Positions 15,690 through 26,384 of a stretch of DNA of 64,000 nt are shown one piece after another; positions within the stretch are counted from its first letter, which is position 1; the number at the start of each line of letters is the position of its first letter. Both the position numbers and the translations under genes were made by a program. The stretch is from contig NZ_KI912608.1 of NCBI RefSeq assembly GCF_000519265.1, positions 3,215,421 through 3,279,420 of the forward strand, written 5' to 3'. This DNA is from Desulfonatronum lacustre DSM 10312 (GTDB taxonomy: Bacteria > Desulfobacterota > Desulfovibrionia > Desulfovibrionales > Desulfonatronaceae). The notes under the pieces are model-generated. The model ran no database searches and was not told where the DNA came from. It saw only the letters and a list, made by a program, of their open reading frames with translations.

Positions 15690-16543
15690 CCGAGAATCCG
15701 AAACAGTCGCCTCTGACGGCCAATCCCTATCTGCCGGAGATCGGCACGATCATCGAGACGATTCAGGAGACGCACAACATCAAGACCTTCCGGATCGTCC
15801 TGGGCAGTGAAGAGCGGATGCAAAACTTCCACTACGAGCCGGGTCAGGTGGGGCAGTTGTCCGTGTTCGGCATCGGCGAGTCCACCTTTGTGATCAACTC
15901 GCCGCCCACGCGCAAGGAGTACCTGCAGTTCAGCGTGATGCGCGCCGGTGAAGTGACCACCAAGCTGCATTCCCTGTCCAAGGGTGATCGGATCGGCGTA
16001 CGCGCTCCGCTGGGCAATCACTTCCCCTACGAGTCCATGAAGGGCAAGGACGTCGTCTTCATCGGCGGCGGGATCGGCATGGCCCCGTTGCGCACCCTGC
16101 TACTGTTCATGCTGGACAACCGCGAGGACTACGGCAAGATCAGCGTGCTGTACGGCGCACGCAGCCCTCAGGACATGGCTTTCAGCTACGAACTGCCCGA
16201 ATGGCTGGAGCGCAAGGACATGGAGACCGTGCTGACCATCGACCGAGAGGCCGAAGGCTGGGAGCACAAGGTCGGGCTGATCCCCAACGTGCTCCTGGAG
16301 ATGGCCCCCAAGCCCAAGAAGGCCGTGGCCGTGACCTGCGGCCCGCCGATCATGATCAAGTTCACCCTTCAGGCCCTGAAGAAGCTGGGCTTCAAGGACG
16401 ATCAGATCGTCACCACCCTGGAAAAGCGCATGAAGTGCGGCGTGGGCATCTGCGGACGCTGCAACATCGGCACGAAATACGTCTGCGTTGACGGGCCGGT
16501 GTTTACCTACGAACAGTTGCGTGAATTGCCCAATGAACTTTGA
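15686..16543 (+). CDS. flxA: FlxA, FAD/NAD(P)H-binding subunit
   Basis: 285 residues. Ferredoxin-reductase-like: FAD-binding barrel (about 1-110, with STFVINSPPTRKEYLQFS), NAD(P)H domain (VVFIGGGIGMAPLRTLLLF at about 119-137, and VTCGPPIMI), and a C-terminal PyrK-like [2Fe-2S] site (CGVGICGRCNIGTKYVC). It takes electrons from the NADH made by alcohol oxidation. I chose ATG 15686 over the much longer open frame because it has GAGGAGG upstream and an ATGA overlap with flxB, and because the family begins here. It is the last gene of the hdr-flx run; a small hairpin follows. Confidence 0.94.
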   Translation: MTENPKQSPLTANPYLPEIGTIIETIQETHNIKTFRIVLGSEERMQNFHYEPGQVGQLSVFGIGESTFVINSPPTRKEYLQFSVMRAGEVTTKLHSLSKGDRIGVRAPLGNHFPYESMKGKDVVFIGGGIGMAPLRTLLLFMLDNREDYGKISVLYGARSPQDMAFSYELPEWLERKDMETVLTIDREAEGWEHKVGLIPNVLLEMAPKPKKAVAVTCGPPIMIKFTLQALKKLGFKDDQIVTTLEKRMKCGVGICGRCNIGTKYVCVDGPVFTYEQLRELPNEL

Positions 16544-16560
16544 TCCGGGCTCGCCCGGAT
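16543..16560 (+). other. Short GC hairpin after flxA
   Basis: ATCCGGG and CCCGGAT form a 7-bp stem around CTCG, starting within the flxA stop codon. No T-run follows, so it is more likely an mRNA 3'-end or stability hairpin than a terminator. The next gene starts 37 bases later. Confidence 0.4.
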
Positions 16561-16596
16561 TCGGTTTGCGACGGATGTGAACCAAGGAGAGAAGCT

Positions 16597-17067
16597 ATGG
16601 CTGAATTTTTTCAGGCGGCCGAGATCGCCGAAGCCGCGGTGACCATCGAACAACAGGGGCAGGCCTTTTACATCAGCGCGGCCCAGGCCGCGAAGAACCC
16701 GGATGTGAAGGACTTCTTTCTGTATTTTGCCAAGGAAGAAGCCCGGCATGAACAGATTTTCCAGCAGCTCAAGGACCGGTTGGGCAAGTTCGAGCTGCCG
16801 GCCTGGAGCACGACGGAAGAGTATGGGATGTATTTGAAGGCCCTGATTGATTCCCACTCGATCTTTTCCCCGGAGCTGCAAAGACGGTTGGCCGAAGCCA
16901 CTAGTGAAAACGAAGCCATTCGTCTGGCCATGGGCTTTGAAAAGGACACGATTCTGTTTTTCATGGAAATGAAGGAGCTGGTCCCGGACACTGAAAAGAA
17001 ATTCGTGATGCAGTGCATTGACGAGGAACGCTCGCATCTGCGCCAGCTCTCGAAAATGCTGACGTAG
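16597..17067 (+). CDS. Ferritin-like diiron protein (rubrerythrin-type, no rubredoxin domain)
   Basis: 156 residues, all helical. Carboxylate/histidine motifs fit a ferritin-like diiron site: EQQGQAFY in helix 1, KEEARHEQIF in helix 2, and DEERSHLRQL in the last helix. It lacks the C-terminal rubredoxin domain of true rubrerythrin. Probable role is peroxide reduction or iron handling in the cytoplasm. I chose ATG 16597 (MAEFFQA) because AAGGAG lies 8-9 bases before it. It lies between the Hdr-Flx complex and the oxygen-sensitive AOR, so protection of these enzymes is an attractive inference. Confidence 0.85.
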   Translation: MAEFFQAAEIAEAAVTIEQQGQAFYISAAQAAKNPDVKDFFLYFAKEEARHEQIFQQLKDRLGKFELPAWSTTEEYGMYLKALIDSHSIFSPELQRRLAEATSENEAIRLAMGFEKDTILFFMEMKELVPDTEKKFVMQCIDEERSHLRQLSKMLT

Positions 17068-17320
17068 GGGGCGGATACGTAGGGATGTCATGTTGCACTG
17101 TGTTCAGCGAAACGGCTGAGCACGAACACGATACATGCTGACGGACTGTTGGGGTAATTTGCGTTTGAGCCGGGCACGGTGACTCAGGGAAGTATCTGGC
17201 TCGCCTGTTTACATCCCGATGCTCGGGACGTAAATTTGAACGGCTGGACGGATAATCGGCGACTTGGTGATTGGCTGAGTGTTTTTGCATGCAGGCATAA
17301 CATATTAAGGAGGTTCTTTG
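17068..17320. other. Intergenic region before aor, with two hairpins
   Basis: 253 bases without a gene. One hairpin is at 17100-17123 (GTGTTCAGC / GCTGAGCAC, 8 of 9 paired, 6-base loop). A second, TCCCGATGCTCGGGA at about 17214-17228, has a perfect 6-bp stem. Neither has a T-run. AAGGAGG lies about 7 bases before the aor ATG. I found no convincing sigma-70 or sigma-54 promoter. Confidence 0.4.
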
Positions 17321-19060
17321 ATGGACAAGATTTTACGCATTGATGTCGGCGCACAGGGCGGACCCAAGGCGACCGTGGAGCCGGTGGGCGACTACGCGGG
17401 TATGGGCGGTCGGGGCATGACCACCATGGTGGTGTACAAGGAAGTCCCGGCGGATTGTCATCCCTTGGGACCGGAAAACAAGCTGGTTATTTCCCCCGGC
17501 TTGATGAGCGGTTCGGCTGCCTCTTCCTCCGGCCGCCTTTCCGTGGGCTGCAAGAGCCCGTTAACCGGGACCATCAAGGAATCCAACGCCGGCGGCACCG
17601 CTGCCCAGGCCCTGGGACGTCTCGGCTACGCCGCGGTGATTCTGGAAGGCGAGCGCCAGGGCGACGACATGTACAAGGTGTTCATCGACGATCAGGGCGT
17701 GAAGATCGAGAAGGCCAACGAGCTGAAGATGTTGCCCAACTACGAGCTGATCGACAAACTGAAGCCCGTTTACGGGGAAAAGGTTTCCGTGATCTCCATC
17801 GGCACGGCTGGCGAGATGCGCTTTTCCAACTCCTCCATCGCCGTGACGGATCCGGAATTCCGGCCCACCCGGCACTGCGGACGCGGCGGCGTCGGCGCTG
17901 TCATGGGCTCCAAGGGCATCAAGTGCATCGTTGTGGACGCTTCCAACACCAAAATGCGTCAACCCGCAAATCCGGAAGGGTTCAAGGAAGCCAACCGCAA
18001 GTTCGTGGAAGGGCTGAAGCAGCACGCGGTCACCGGCCAGGGCCTGCCCACCTACGGCACCAACGTGCTGACCAACGTGCTCAACGAAGCCGGCGGCTAT
18101 CCCACCTACAACTTCCGTGAAGGCCGCTACAAGCACCACCAGAGTCTGTCCGGCGAACTCCAGGCCGAGAACATGAAGAACCGCGAAGGCGGCCAGCCCA
18201 CCCACGGCTGCCACCGCGGCTGCGCCATCCAGTGCTCCGGAATCTATACGGACAAGGACGGCAACTACATGACCAAGCAGCCGGAATACGAGACCGTCTG
18301 GTCCCACGGCGGCAACTGCGGCATCGACGATTTGGACGTGGTGGCCAAGCTGGACTACCTGGACGATAACTATGGGGTGGACACCATTGAAATGGGCGTG
18401 ACCATCGGCGTGGCCATGGAAGCCGGAGTGATTGAGTTCGGCGACGGCGAAGGGGCCATCAATCTGGTCCACGAAGTGGGCAAGGGCACTCCGTTGGGTC
18501 GCATCCTGGGGGCGGGCGCCGCCACCACGGCCCGTTGCTACGGCCTGGAGCATGCTCCTGTCGTCAAGGGTCAGGCCATGCCGGCTTACGATCCTCGCGC
18601 GGTGAAGGGCATTGGGGTGACCTACGCCACCACGACTCAGGGAGCTGACCATACGGCAGGTTATGCCGTGGCCACGAACATTCTCAAGGTCGGCGGCGAT
18701 GTCGATCCGCTCAAGCCTGAAGGCCAGGCCGAACTGTCCCGGAACCTGCAGGTGGCGACGGCGGCCTTGGACGCCACGGGCTACTGCCTGTTCATCGCCT
18801 TCGCCATTCTGGATCAGCCCGAGACCTTCAACGCCATGGTCGATTCCATCAACCAGATGTACGGCCTGAACATGACCGGCGACGACGTGGTCGCCCTGGG
18901 CCAGAAGATCCTGAAAATGGAGCGAGAATTCAACAAGAAGGCCGGTTTCGGTCCTGAGCATGACCGTCTGCCCCGGTACTTCTCCCGCGAGCCCCTCGCG
19001 CCCCACAATGTCGTGTTCGACGTGTCCAATGAAGAATTGGACAGCGTCTACAACTTCTAA
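17321..19060 (+). CDS. aor: Aldehyde:ferredoxin oxidoreductase (tungsten pterin enzyme)
   Basis: 579 residues. Oxidises aldehydes to acids with ferredoxin as electron partner, in the cytoplasm. The N-terminal domain carries the family blocks LVISPGLMSGSAASSSGR and RHCGRGGVGAVMGSKGIK (pterin contacts). The [4Fe-4S] cluster motif is GCHRGCAIQCSG near 290-300 with a downstream Cys in ATGYCLF. PAYDPRAVKGIGVTYATT is the second pterin-binding block. The start is ATG 17321, with AAGGAGG upstream. In context it would remove the acetaldehyde made by the alcohol dehydrogenases, or run in reverse from acid with reduced ferredoxin. A strong hairpin follows. Confidence 0.95.
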   Translation: MDKILRIDVGAQGGPKATVEPVGDYAGMGGRGMTTMVVYKEVPADCHPLGPENKLVISPGLMSGSAASSSGRLSVGCKSPLTGTIKESNAGGTAAQALGRLGYAAVILEGERQGDDMYKVFIDDQGVKIEKANELKMLPNYELIDKLKPVYGEKVSVISIGTAGEMRFSNSSIAVTDPEFRPTRHCGRGGVGAVMGSKGIKCIVVDASNTKMRQPANPEGFKEANRKFVEGLKQHAVTGQGLPTYGTNVLTNVLNEAGGYPTYNFREGRYKHHQSLSGELQAENMKNREGGQPTHGCHRGCAIQCSGIYTDKDGNYMTKQPEYETVWSHGGNCGIDDLDVVAKLDYLDDNYGVDTIEMGVTIGVAMEAGVIEFGDGEGAINLVHEVGKGTPLGRILGAGAATTARCYGLEHAPVVKGQAMPAYDPRAVKGIGVTYATTTQGADHTAGYAVATNILKVGGDVDPLKPEGQAELSRNLQVATAALDATGYCLFIAFAILDQPETFNAMVDSINQMYGLNMTGDDVVALGQKILKMEREFNKKAGFGPEHDRLPRYFSREPLAPHNVVFDVSNEELDSVYNF

Positions 19061-19081
19061 ACGTAAGAACGATCTTTTGTT

Positions 19082-19118
19082 CGGCACCCCGGGAGGCGGC
19101 CAGCCTCCCGGGGTGCCG
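19082..19118 (+). terminator. Strong hairpin after aor
   Basis: A perfect 16-bp GC-rich stem (19082-19097 with 19103-19118, loop GGCCA) lies 22 bases after the aor stop. Only scattered T residues follow, so termination may be incomplete. Confidence 0.65.
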
Positions 19119-19224
19119 CTGTTCTGTTCAGGACCCGTTTTTATTCATTTGCTTATTTGCGTGGCAGGGCGGCGTTTGCCGCATCTAACGTCAATTTCCA
19201 AACCTGACTTCGGAGAGATCAGCC

Positions 19225-19872
19225 ATGCCGTACACCGCTCCTTATCCTGAACCCTATGACAAAACATTGGACAATCTGCCTCTGATCGTGATGGAGCACG
19301 ATGCCCCGGAATGGTTCGGCATTCTTCTCCAGGGCTTTGACATGCCCGTGCCCAAACCCTGCACGCTCAGGGAGTTTTTGTGTGAACTGGTCGGCGTTTG
19401 CGGGGTGTATACGGAAAAATACTTGCAGACGATTTTCCTCAACGGGAAGGCCATTGACGATCTGGACCGGGCAATGATCGTTCCCTCCTCGCGTTTGGCT
19501 TTGTCCGCGGCCATGCCTGGCTTGGTGGGGGCGACAATGCGCCGGGGCGGCTATTACAGCAGAATGCGCGAGGGGATCTCACAGTCCAGGGAGAACACGA
19601 CCGACTCGACGGAAGAACAGCCTTTTCGCCTGCAAGTTCGTCTCTACAATGCCGTAGGCCGTGAGCTTGCCGGCTTGTTTCTGCACCAGGGGGTTTTTGT
19701 CCCCTCGGAATATCTTTTGAAGTTTTTAAAATCCCAACCCCCGAAATTTTTTGACCACTTGCATAAAGTTGTCCTCAACGGCACGCCTTTGCCCGTCACG
19801 TCATCATCCCTCGATTCTTGGCAACTTCCCCAGGGCGACATCGCTCTGAGAGTAACGGCCGTCCAACCGTAA
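19225..19872 (+). CDS. Unrecognised protein downstream of aor, two similar halves
   Basis: 215 residues, no signal peptide or membrane segment. I do not recognise the family. The two halves look related: LREFLCELVG...LQTIFLNGKAIDDLD...SSRLALSAAMPG (about 47-105) and SEYLLKFLKS...LHKVVLNGTPLPV...QGDIALRVTA (about 158-213). In each a helix precedes a strand with LNG and a final beta segment. The linker between them is Ser/Thr/Glu-rich (SRENTTDSTEEQ). It could be two beta-grasp-like domains, which would suit an AOR cofactor or chaperone role, but that is speculation. GGAGA lies about 11 bases before the ATG. Confidence 0.7.
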   Translation: MPYTAPYPEPYDKTLDNLPLIVMEHDAPEWFGILLQGFDMPVPKPCTLREFLCELVGVCGVYTEKYLQTIFLNGKAIDDLDRAMIVPSSRLALSAAMPGLVGATMRRGGYYSRMREGISQSRENTTDSTEEQPFRLQVRLYNAVGRELAGLFLHQGVFVPSEYLLKFLKSQPPKFFDHLHKVVLNGTPLPVTSSSLDSWQLPQGDIALRVTAVQP

Positions 19873-19948
19873 CACCCCATCCCCCCAGCTTTGGGGATAT
19901 GTTCGTCGCAGGGTTCCTGGGCAGTAAGCCACCCTGTCCAAAAATAGT

Positions 19949-19977
19949 TTGACGATTTTACGGATAACAATTATCCA
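19949..19977 (+). promoter_or_regulatory. Sigma-70-like promoter with a PerR/Fur-type box in front of the PerR-like gene
   Basis: TTGACG (19949-19954), a 17-base spacer and TATCCA (19972-19977). A 15-bp near-palindrome GGATAACAATTATCC (19962-19976) has the 7-1-7 layout of PerR/Fur operators (TTATAATnATTATAA type) and covers the -10 element. The simplest reading is autoregulation of the regulator and katG. Confidence 0.6.
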
Positions 19978-20009
19978 TAAAGAAATGTTTTCGCAAAATG
20001 GGACGTGTC

Positions 20010-22750
<2,741 letters not shown>

Positions 22751-22773
22751 TCCCGGCTTAACGGTCTTTGGGA

Positions 22774-22801
22774 GTAGGGGCGACCGGCCGGTCGCCCCTA
22801 C
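22774..22801. repeat. Perfect 28-bp palindrome (REP-like), possible katG terminator
   Basis: GTAGGGGCGACCGG followed directly by its exact reverse complement, 23 bases after katG. No T-run follows. Palindromes built around GGGGCGACC are dispersed repeats in several bacterial genomes, so this may be a REP-like unit that also stabilises or ends the katG message. The rest of the gap to 22995 shows only a 12-bp palindrome TCATTTAAATGA (22851-22862) and no clear promoter. Confidence 0.6.
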
Positions 22802-22995
22802 GGCTCCCCCGCTATTGCAGCGTCATGCTCCGTTGGACATTCGGTCCTTGTCATTTAAATGATCGGCCTTATCTCTTGTCTCGAACAGCTTGACGATTGT
22901 CGCTGTTCATGATTGCAAGGCTCGCGGTGAACATTGTGCGTTTTGTGGGTCACAGGCCTTGACCATCCTTTCATCAACCAAATTGCAAGGAGATT

Positions 22996-23238
22996 ATGAA
23001 AATGTCCGAAAAGCGTTGCTGCCCCCATTGCGGCGTGGAGTTGACCTCGACCTTGGGACCGCCGGAGTCCGGCTGGGGGGCGCTGTTGGTCTGTGAAAAC
23101 AATGATTGCGCAGTCTTCAGGGGCTCCAATGAGAACATCAAGTACAAGCCCGGCGACTCTCCACTGGGTTGCCGCTACGCCGAAGACGTGGAAGGCGGCT
23201 ATAAATCTTTCAATATGCTGGCTTTTCGTGGATTCTAA
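22996..23238 (+). CDS. Small zinc-ribbon protein of unknown function
   Basis: 80 residues. CCPHCG at about 8-13 and CENNDC at about 33-38 make a four-cysteine zinc ribbon. The C-terminal part is Gly/Tyr/Asp-rich (YKPGDSPLGCRYAEDVEGGY). AAGGAGATT stands directly before the ATG; a second ATG two codons on is possible. It is a single-gene unit ending in a strong terminator. Not assigned to a pathway. Confidence 0.8.
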   Translation: MKMSEKRCCPHCGVELTSTLGPPESGWGALLVCENNDCAVFRGSNENIKYKPGDSPLGCRYAEDVEGGYKSFNMLAFRGF

Positions 23239-23260
23239 CCTTTCGCCTCTCCGCTCAAAT

Positions 23261-23295
23261 TCCCTGGGAACGATTGTTCTCAGGGAGTTTTTTTT
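23261..23295 (+). terminator. Rho-independent terminator
   Basis: An 11-bp stem (TCCCTGGGAAC / GTTCTCAGGGA, one G-T pair, loop GATT) is followed by a run of eight T. Confidence 0.92.
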
Positions 23296-23309
23296 GTATC
23301 GTCAAGGCC

Positions 23310-23939
23310 ATGGAACATGACCCACCCACCCCATGGCTGAAGTGGTCCAGAGAGATTCAAGCACTGAGCCAGACCGGCCTCGCCTTTGCCCAGACCCACT
23401 ACGAACGAACCCGCTATCATCGCCTGTTGGAGTTGGCCTCGGAAATGGTTTCCAGCCGGACTTGTCTGGAAACCGACGACGTCTTGCGTACGTTTCTGGT
23501 GCAGCCCGGCTACGCCACGGTCAAAGTGGACGTGCGCGGGGCCGTGGTCCGGGACGACCGCATTTTGCTGGTCCGGGAGCGGGCCGACGGCAAGTGGGCC
23601 ATGCCCGGCGGCTGGGCCGACGTGGGCGAGTACCCTTCGGCCATGATCGCCCGGGAGATTCTCGAGGAAAGCGGATACGAGGCCAAGCCGGTCCGGCTGA
23701 TCGGCGTGTACGACGCCAACCGGGCCGGACGGCCCATGGAATTCTTTCACGCCTACAAAGTGCTGTTTTTGTGCGAACTGACCGGCGGAGCGCCCTCGGC
23801 CAGCGATGAAACCTCGGACGTGGGCTTTTTCTCCTTCGATGATCTCCCGCCTCTTTCCGAGCACCGCACCAACCACGTCCATCTCTCGGAGGTCCGTCGT
23901 CACCTGGCGGACCCGACCCGCCCGGCTGCGTTCGATTGA
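23310..23939 (+). CDS. Nudix hydrolase with N-terminal helical domain
   Basis: 209 residues. The N-terminal helical part (about 1-60: WLKWSREIQALSQTGLAF) is the kind found in front of YjhB/ADP-ribose-pyrophosphatase-like Nudix enzymes. The Nudix box GWADVGEYPSAMIAREILEE continues into SGY at about 102-124 and fits GX5EX7REUXEEXGU. It hydrolyses a nucleoside-diphosphate-linked substrate that the sequence does not reveal. ATG 23310 is chosen because the open frame upstream runs through the terminator of the previous gene. Confidence 0.88.
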   Translation: MEHDPPTPWLKWSREIQALSQTGLAFAQTHYERTRYHRLLELASEMVSSRTCLETDDVLRTFLVQPGYATVKVDVRGAVVRDDRILLVRERADGKWAMPGGWADVGEYPSAMIAREILEESGYEAKPVRLIGVYDANRAGRPMEFFHAYKVLFLCELTGGAPSASDETSDVGFFSFDDLPPLSEHRTNHVHLSEVRRHLADPTRPAAFD

Positions 23940-24021
23940 TCGCGGCCATGACCCTTGTCCAACTCCGCGCCGCTCTTTTCAGCGGACAACCCGTCGGATG
24001 GTGGAGTACACGGATTGATTC

Positions 24022-25101
24022 ATGAAATCGATTGTTCTGCTTGCCGTGATCCTGATGACCCCCCTTGTGGCCGGATGCTCCGGCAAGAACCCGCACTACG
24101 ACCCTGACAAGCCGCACCATACCCCCACGGGCTTTCAAAACAACTATCCCCATTCCCGGCCCAGCGGCCCGGACTTCTGGCGTTGGTTCTTCCAGAGGCG
24201 GCTGGCCGGACTGCCAAAGAAGCCCACATTGGAACTGGCCCCGGTGGCCCCGGACCTGGAATACCTGCGAACCAACCTTTCCGAGCCGGCCGTGACCTGG
24301 GTCGGGCACGCCACGGTACTGATGCAGATGGGCGGGCTGAATATCCTTACGGACCCCGTCTTCTCGCAGCGGGCCTCACCGGTGCAATGGGCCGGACCAA
24401 AGCGGTGGCAGCCACCGGGGGTGGCCCTGGATGAGCTGCCGCGCATCGACTTGGTGCTGATTTCCCACAGCCATTACGACCATCTGGATTTGAACTCGGT
24501 TCGGGAGTTGGCGGCGCAACCCGGCGGCTCGCCGCTGTTCATGGTTCCCTTGGGCCTCAAGGAATGGTTCGAGCGCAATGTTCCCGCCTCCCGCGGCCAT
24601 GTGCGGGATTTCGACTGGTGGGATAATCTGGAGATGGATGGCGAAGAGTGTCGGACCACGGTCCACTTCGTCCCGGCCCAGCACTGGTCTCAACGAACGT
24701 TACGGGATCGAAATCAAACCCTGTGGGGTGGCTGGGTGGTGGAGCAGCCGGATTTCGTCTTTTATTACGCCGGGGACATGGGTTATTCCCAAGATACCAA
24801 GGACATCGGAGAACGCTTCGGCGGCTTCGACCTGGCGGCCATCCCGGTGGGCGCGTACGAACCACGGTGGTTCATGCAAAGCCAGCACATCAACCCGGAG
24901 GAAGCGGTGCTGGTGCACCGGGACGTCCAGGCTCGCCGTTCCATTGGCGTGCATTGGGGAACTTTCCATGGAATCACGGATGAGTCTTTGGATCAGCCTA
25001 TTGTCGACCTGGCCGAAGCCCGGCAGCGGCACGGCCTGGCTGAAGACGACTTCTTTTTGCTGCGCCACGGCGAAACGCGGCGACTTGACGACAACAGGTG
25101 A
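24022..25101 (+). CDS. Lipoprotein with metallo-beta-lactamase fold (NAPE-PLD/UlaG-like)
   Basis: 359 residues. A lipoprotein signal peptide ends in LVAGC (Cys19), so it is probably anchored in the periplasm. The metallo-hydrolase motif SHSHYDHLD is at about 152-160, with further ligand candidates in PAQHWSQRT, YYAGDMGYS and GVHWGTFHG. Overall it resembles the NAPE-PLD/YtnP-like beta-lactamase-fold hydrolases; a phosphodiesterase acting on lipid-like substrates is possible but unproven. The HD-domain gene begins 16 bases after its stop, so the two are probably co-transcribed. Confidence 0.85.
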   Translation: MKSIVLLAVILMTPLVAGCSGKNPHYDPDKPHHTPTGFQNNYPHSRPSGPDFWRWFFQRRLAGLPKKPTLELAPVAPDLEYLRTNLSEPAVTWVGHATVLMQMGGLNILTDPVFSQRASPVQWAGPKRWQPPGVALDELPRIDLVLISHSHYDHLDLNSVRELAAQPGGSPLFMVPLGLKEWFERNVPASRGHVRDFDWWDNLEMDGEECRTTVHFVPAQHWSQRTLRDRNQTLWGGWVVEQPDFVFYYAGDMGYSQDTKDIGERFGGFDLAAIPVGAYEPRWFMQSQHINPEEAVLVHRDVQARRSIGVHWGTFHGITDESLDQPIVDLAEARQRHGLAEDDFFLLRHGETRRLDDNR

Positions 25102-25117
25102 CCAAGGAGTCTGATCC

Positions 25118-26362
25118 ATGCCCGGAATTCGCAAAAGCCTTTTACAGCTTATCTTCTCCGGATCGTTCATGAAGCGCTGGAACGACAAGCTGCGTCCCAT
25201 GGAACTGATGGAGGTGGACAAGCAGGCCCACAAGATGATCGTGGCCTGGATGCTCTTTGAACTGAACACCCGTGAAATGTCTGCAGAAGAGAGGCTGGCC
25301 ATCGGCGAGCGGATCGTTGAGGGGGGGATTTTCGAATATCTGTACCGCCTGGTGATCACGGACATCAAGCCGCCTGTGTTTTATCAGATCAAGGCCAATC
25401 CGGCCCATTACCGCCAATTGACGGACTGGGTCCTGGACCGGCTCAAGCCGCGGGTGGAGTGCCTCGGAACGCCCTTCTGGGACCGGTTGCGGCTGTGGCT
25501 GGACCATCCGGAGGAAGGGGACTTGGCGCGGCGGATTCTGGACGCGGCCCACAGCTATGCCAGCCGATGGGAATTCCACCTGATTACCCACGTCCAGAAC
25601 TACGACGACGAGTTGGAGGAGATAGAGGAGAGTTTTCGCGGGCAACTGGAGACCCACCGGGACTTGGAGGGCATGCCCGAACTGCTCCAGGGCACGGGAA
25701 GTCATCTGGGCCGACTGGCCCATCTCAGCGGACAACTGCGCTTCCAGAAGCGCTGGTCCCAGACCCCGAGGGTTCCGGAAACCTCGGTCCTGGGACATAT
25801 GTTCGTGGTGGCCTGCTTCGGCTACTTTTTCAGCATGGCCGTGGGCGCCTGCCGGGCCAGGGCGCAAAACAACTTTTTCGCCGGACTGGTCCACGATCTG
25901 CCGGAGCTGCTGACCAGGGACATCATATCACCGGTGAAGCGCTCGGTGGCCCGGATCGGCGATCTGATCCGGGAGTATGAGTTCAAGGAGCTGGAGCGGC
26001 GGGTCTTCGCTCCCCTGGAAAAGGGCGGATATCGCGACCTGGCGGAACGACTGTCCTATTTTCTGGGCCTGGACGTGGGGTCGGAGTTCGAGAGCACGGT
26101 CATCCTGGACGGTTTGATCCGGGAGGTGAACTGGGACCAGCTGCAGACCGCCTACAACCAGGACCGCTTCGACCCCAAGGACGGCAAACTGCTCAAGGTC
26201 TGCGACAACCTGGCCGCCTTCATGGAGGCCTACACCTCCCTGCGTAACGGCATCAGCAGCGACCAACTCCAGCAGGCCCTCTGGCGCATCCGGTCCGAAT
26301 ACCAGCAGACCAGTCTGGGCGAAGGGGTACACATCGGCGCGTTGCTGGCCGATTTCGACTGA
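25118..26362 (+). CDS. HD-domain phosphohydrolase, tandem YfbR-like
   Basis: 414 residues, cytoplasmic. The C-terminal half has the HD layout: His in SVLGHMFVVACF (about 229), LVHDLPELLTRDI (HD at about 263-264) and a final Asp in KVCDNLAAFMEAY, as in YfbR-type 5'-deoxynucleotidases. The N-terminal half (MEVDKQAHKMIVAWMLFEL ... YRLVITDIKPPVF) looks like the same fold without the HD pair, so a degenerate duplicate. Substrate probably a nucleotide. It is the second gene behind the lipoprotein and convergent with another HD gene 22 bases away. Confidence 0.85.
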   Translation: MPGIRKSLLQLIFSGSFMKRWNDKLRPMELMEVDKQAHKMIVAWMLFELNTREMSAEERLAIGERIVEGGIFEYLYRLVITDIKPPVFYQIKANPAHYRQLTDWVLDRLKPRVECLGTPFWDRLRLWLDHPEEGDLARRILDAAHSYASRWEFHLITHVQNYDDELEEIEESFRGQLETHRDLEGMPELLQGTGSHLGRLAHLSGQLRFQKRWSQTPRVPETSVLGHMFVVACFGYFFSMAVGACRARAQNNFFAGLVHDLPELLTRDIISPVKRSVARIGDLIREYEFKELERRVFAPLEKGGYRDLAERLSYFLGLDVGSEFESTVILDGLIREVNWDQLQTAYNQDRFDPKDGKLLKVCDNLAAFMEAYTSLRNGISSDQLQQALWRIRSEYQQTSLGEGVHIGALLADFD

Positions 26363-26384
26363 TCCGTCTCCCGTTTGTCCGTCT

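Noticed and set aside
19140-19190. Possible sigma-54 promoter before the aor-neighbour gene (TGGCAGGG...TTTGC)
   Set aside because: The GG and GC elements are 15 bases apart instead of 12.
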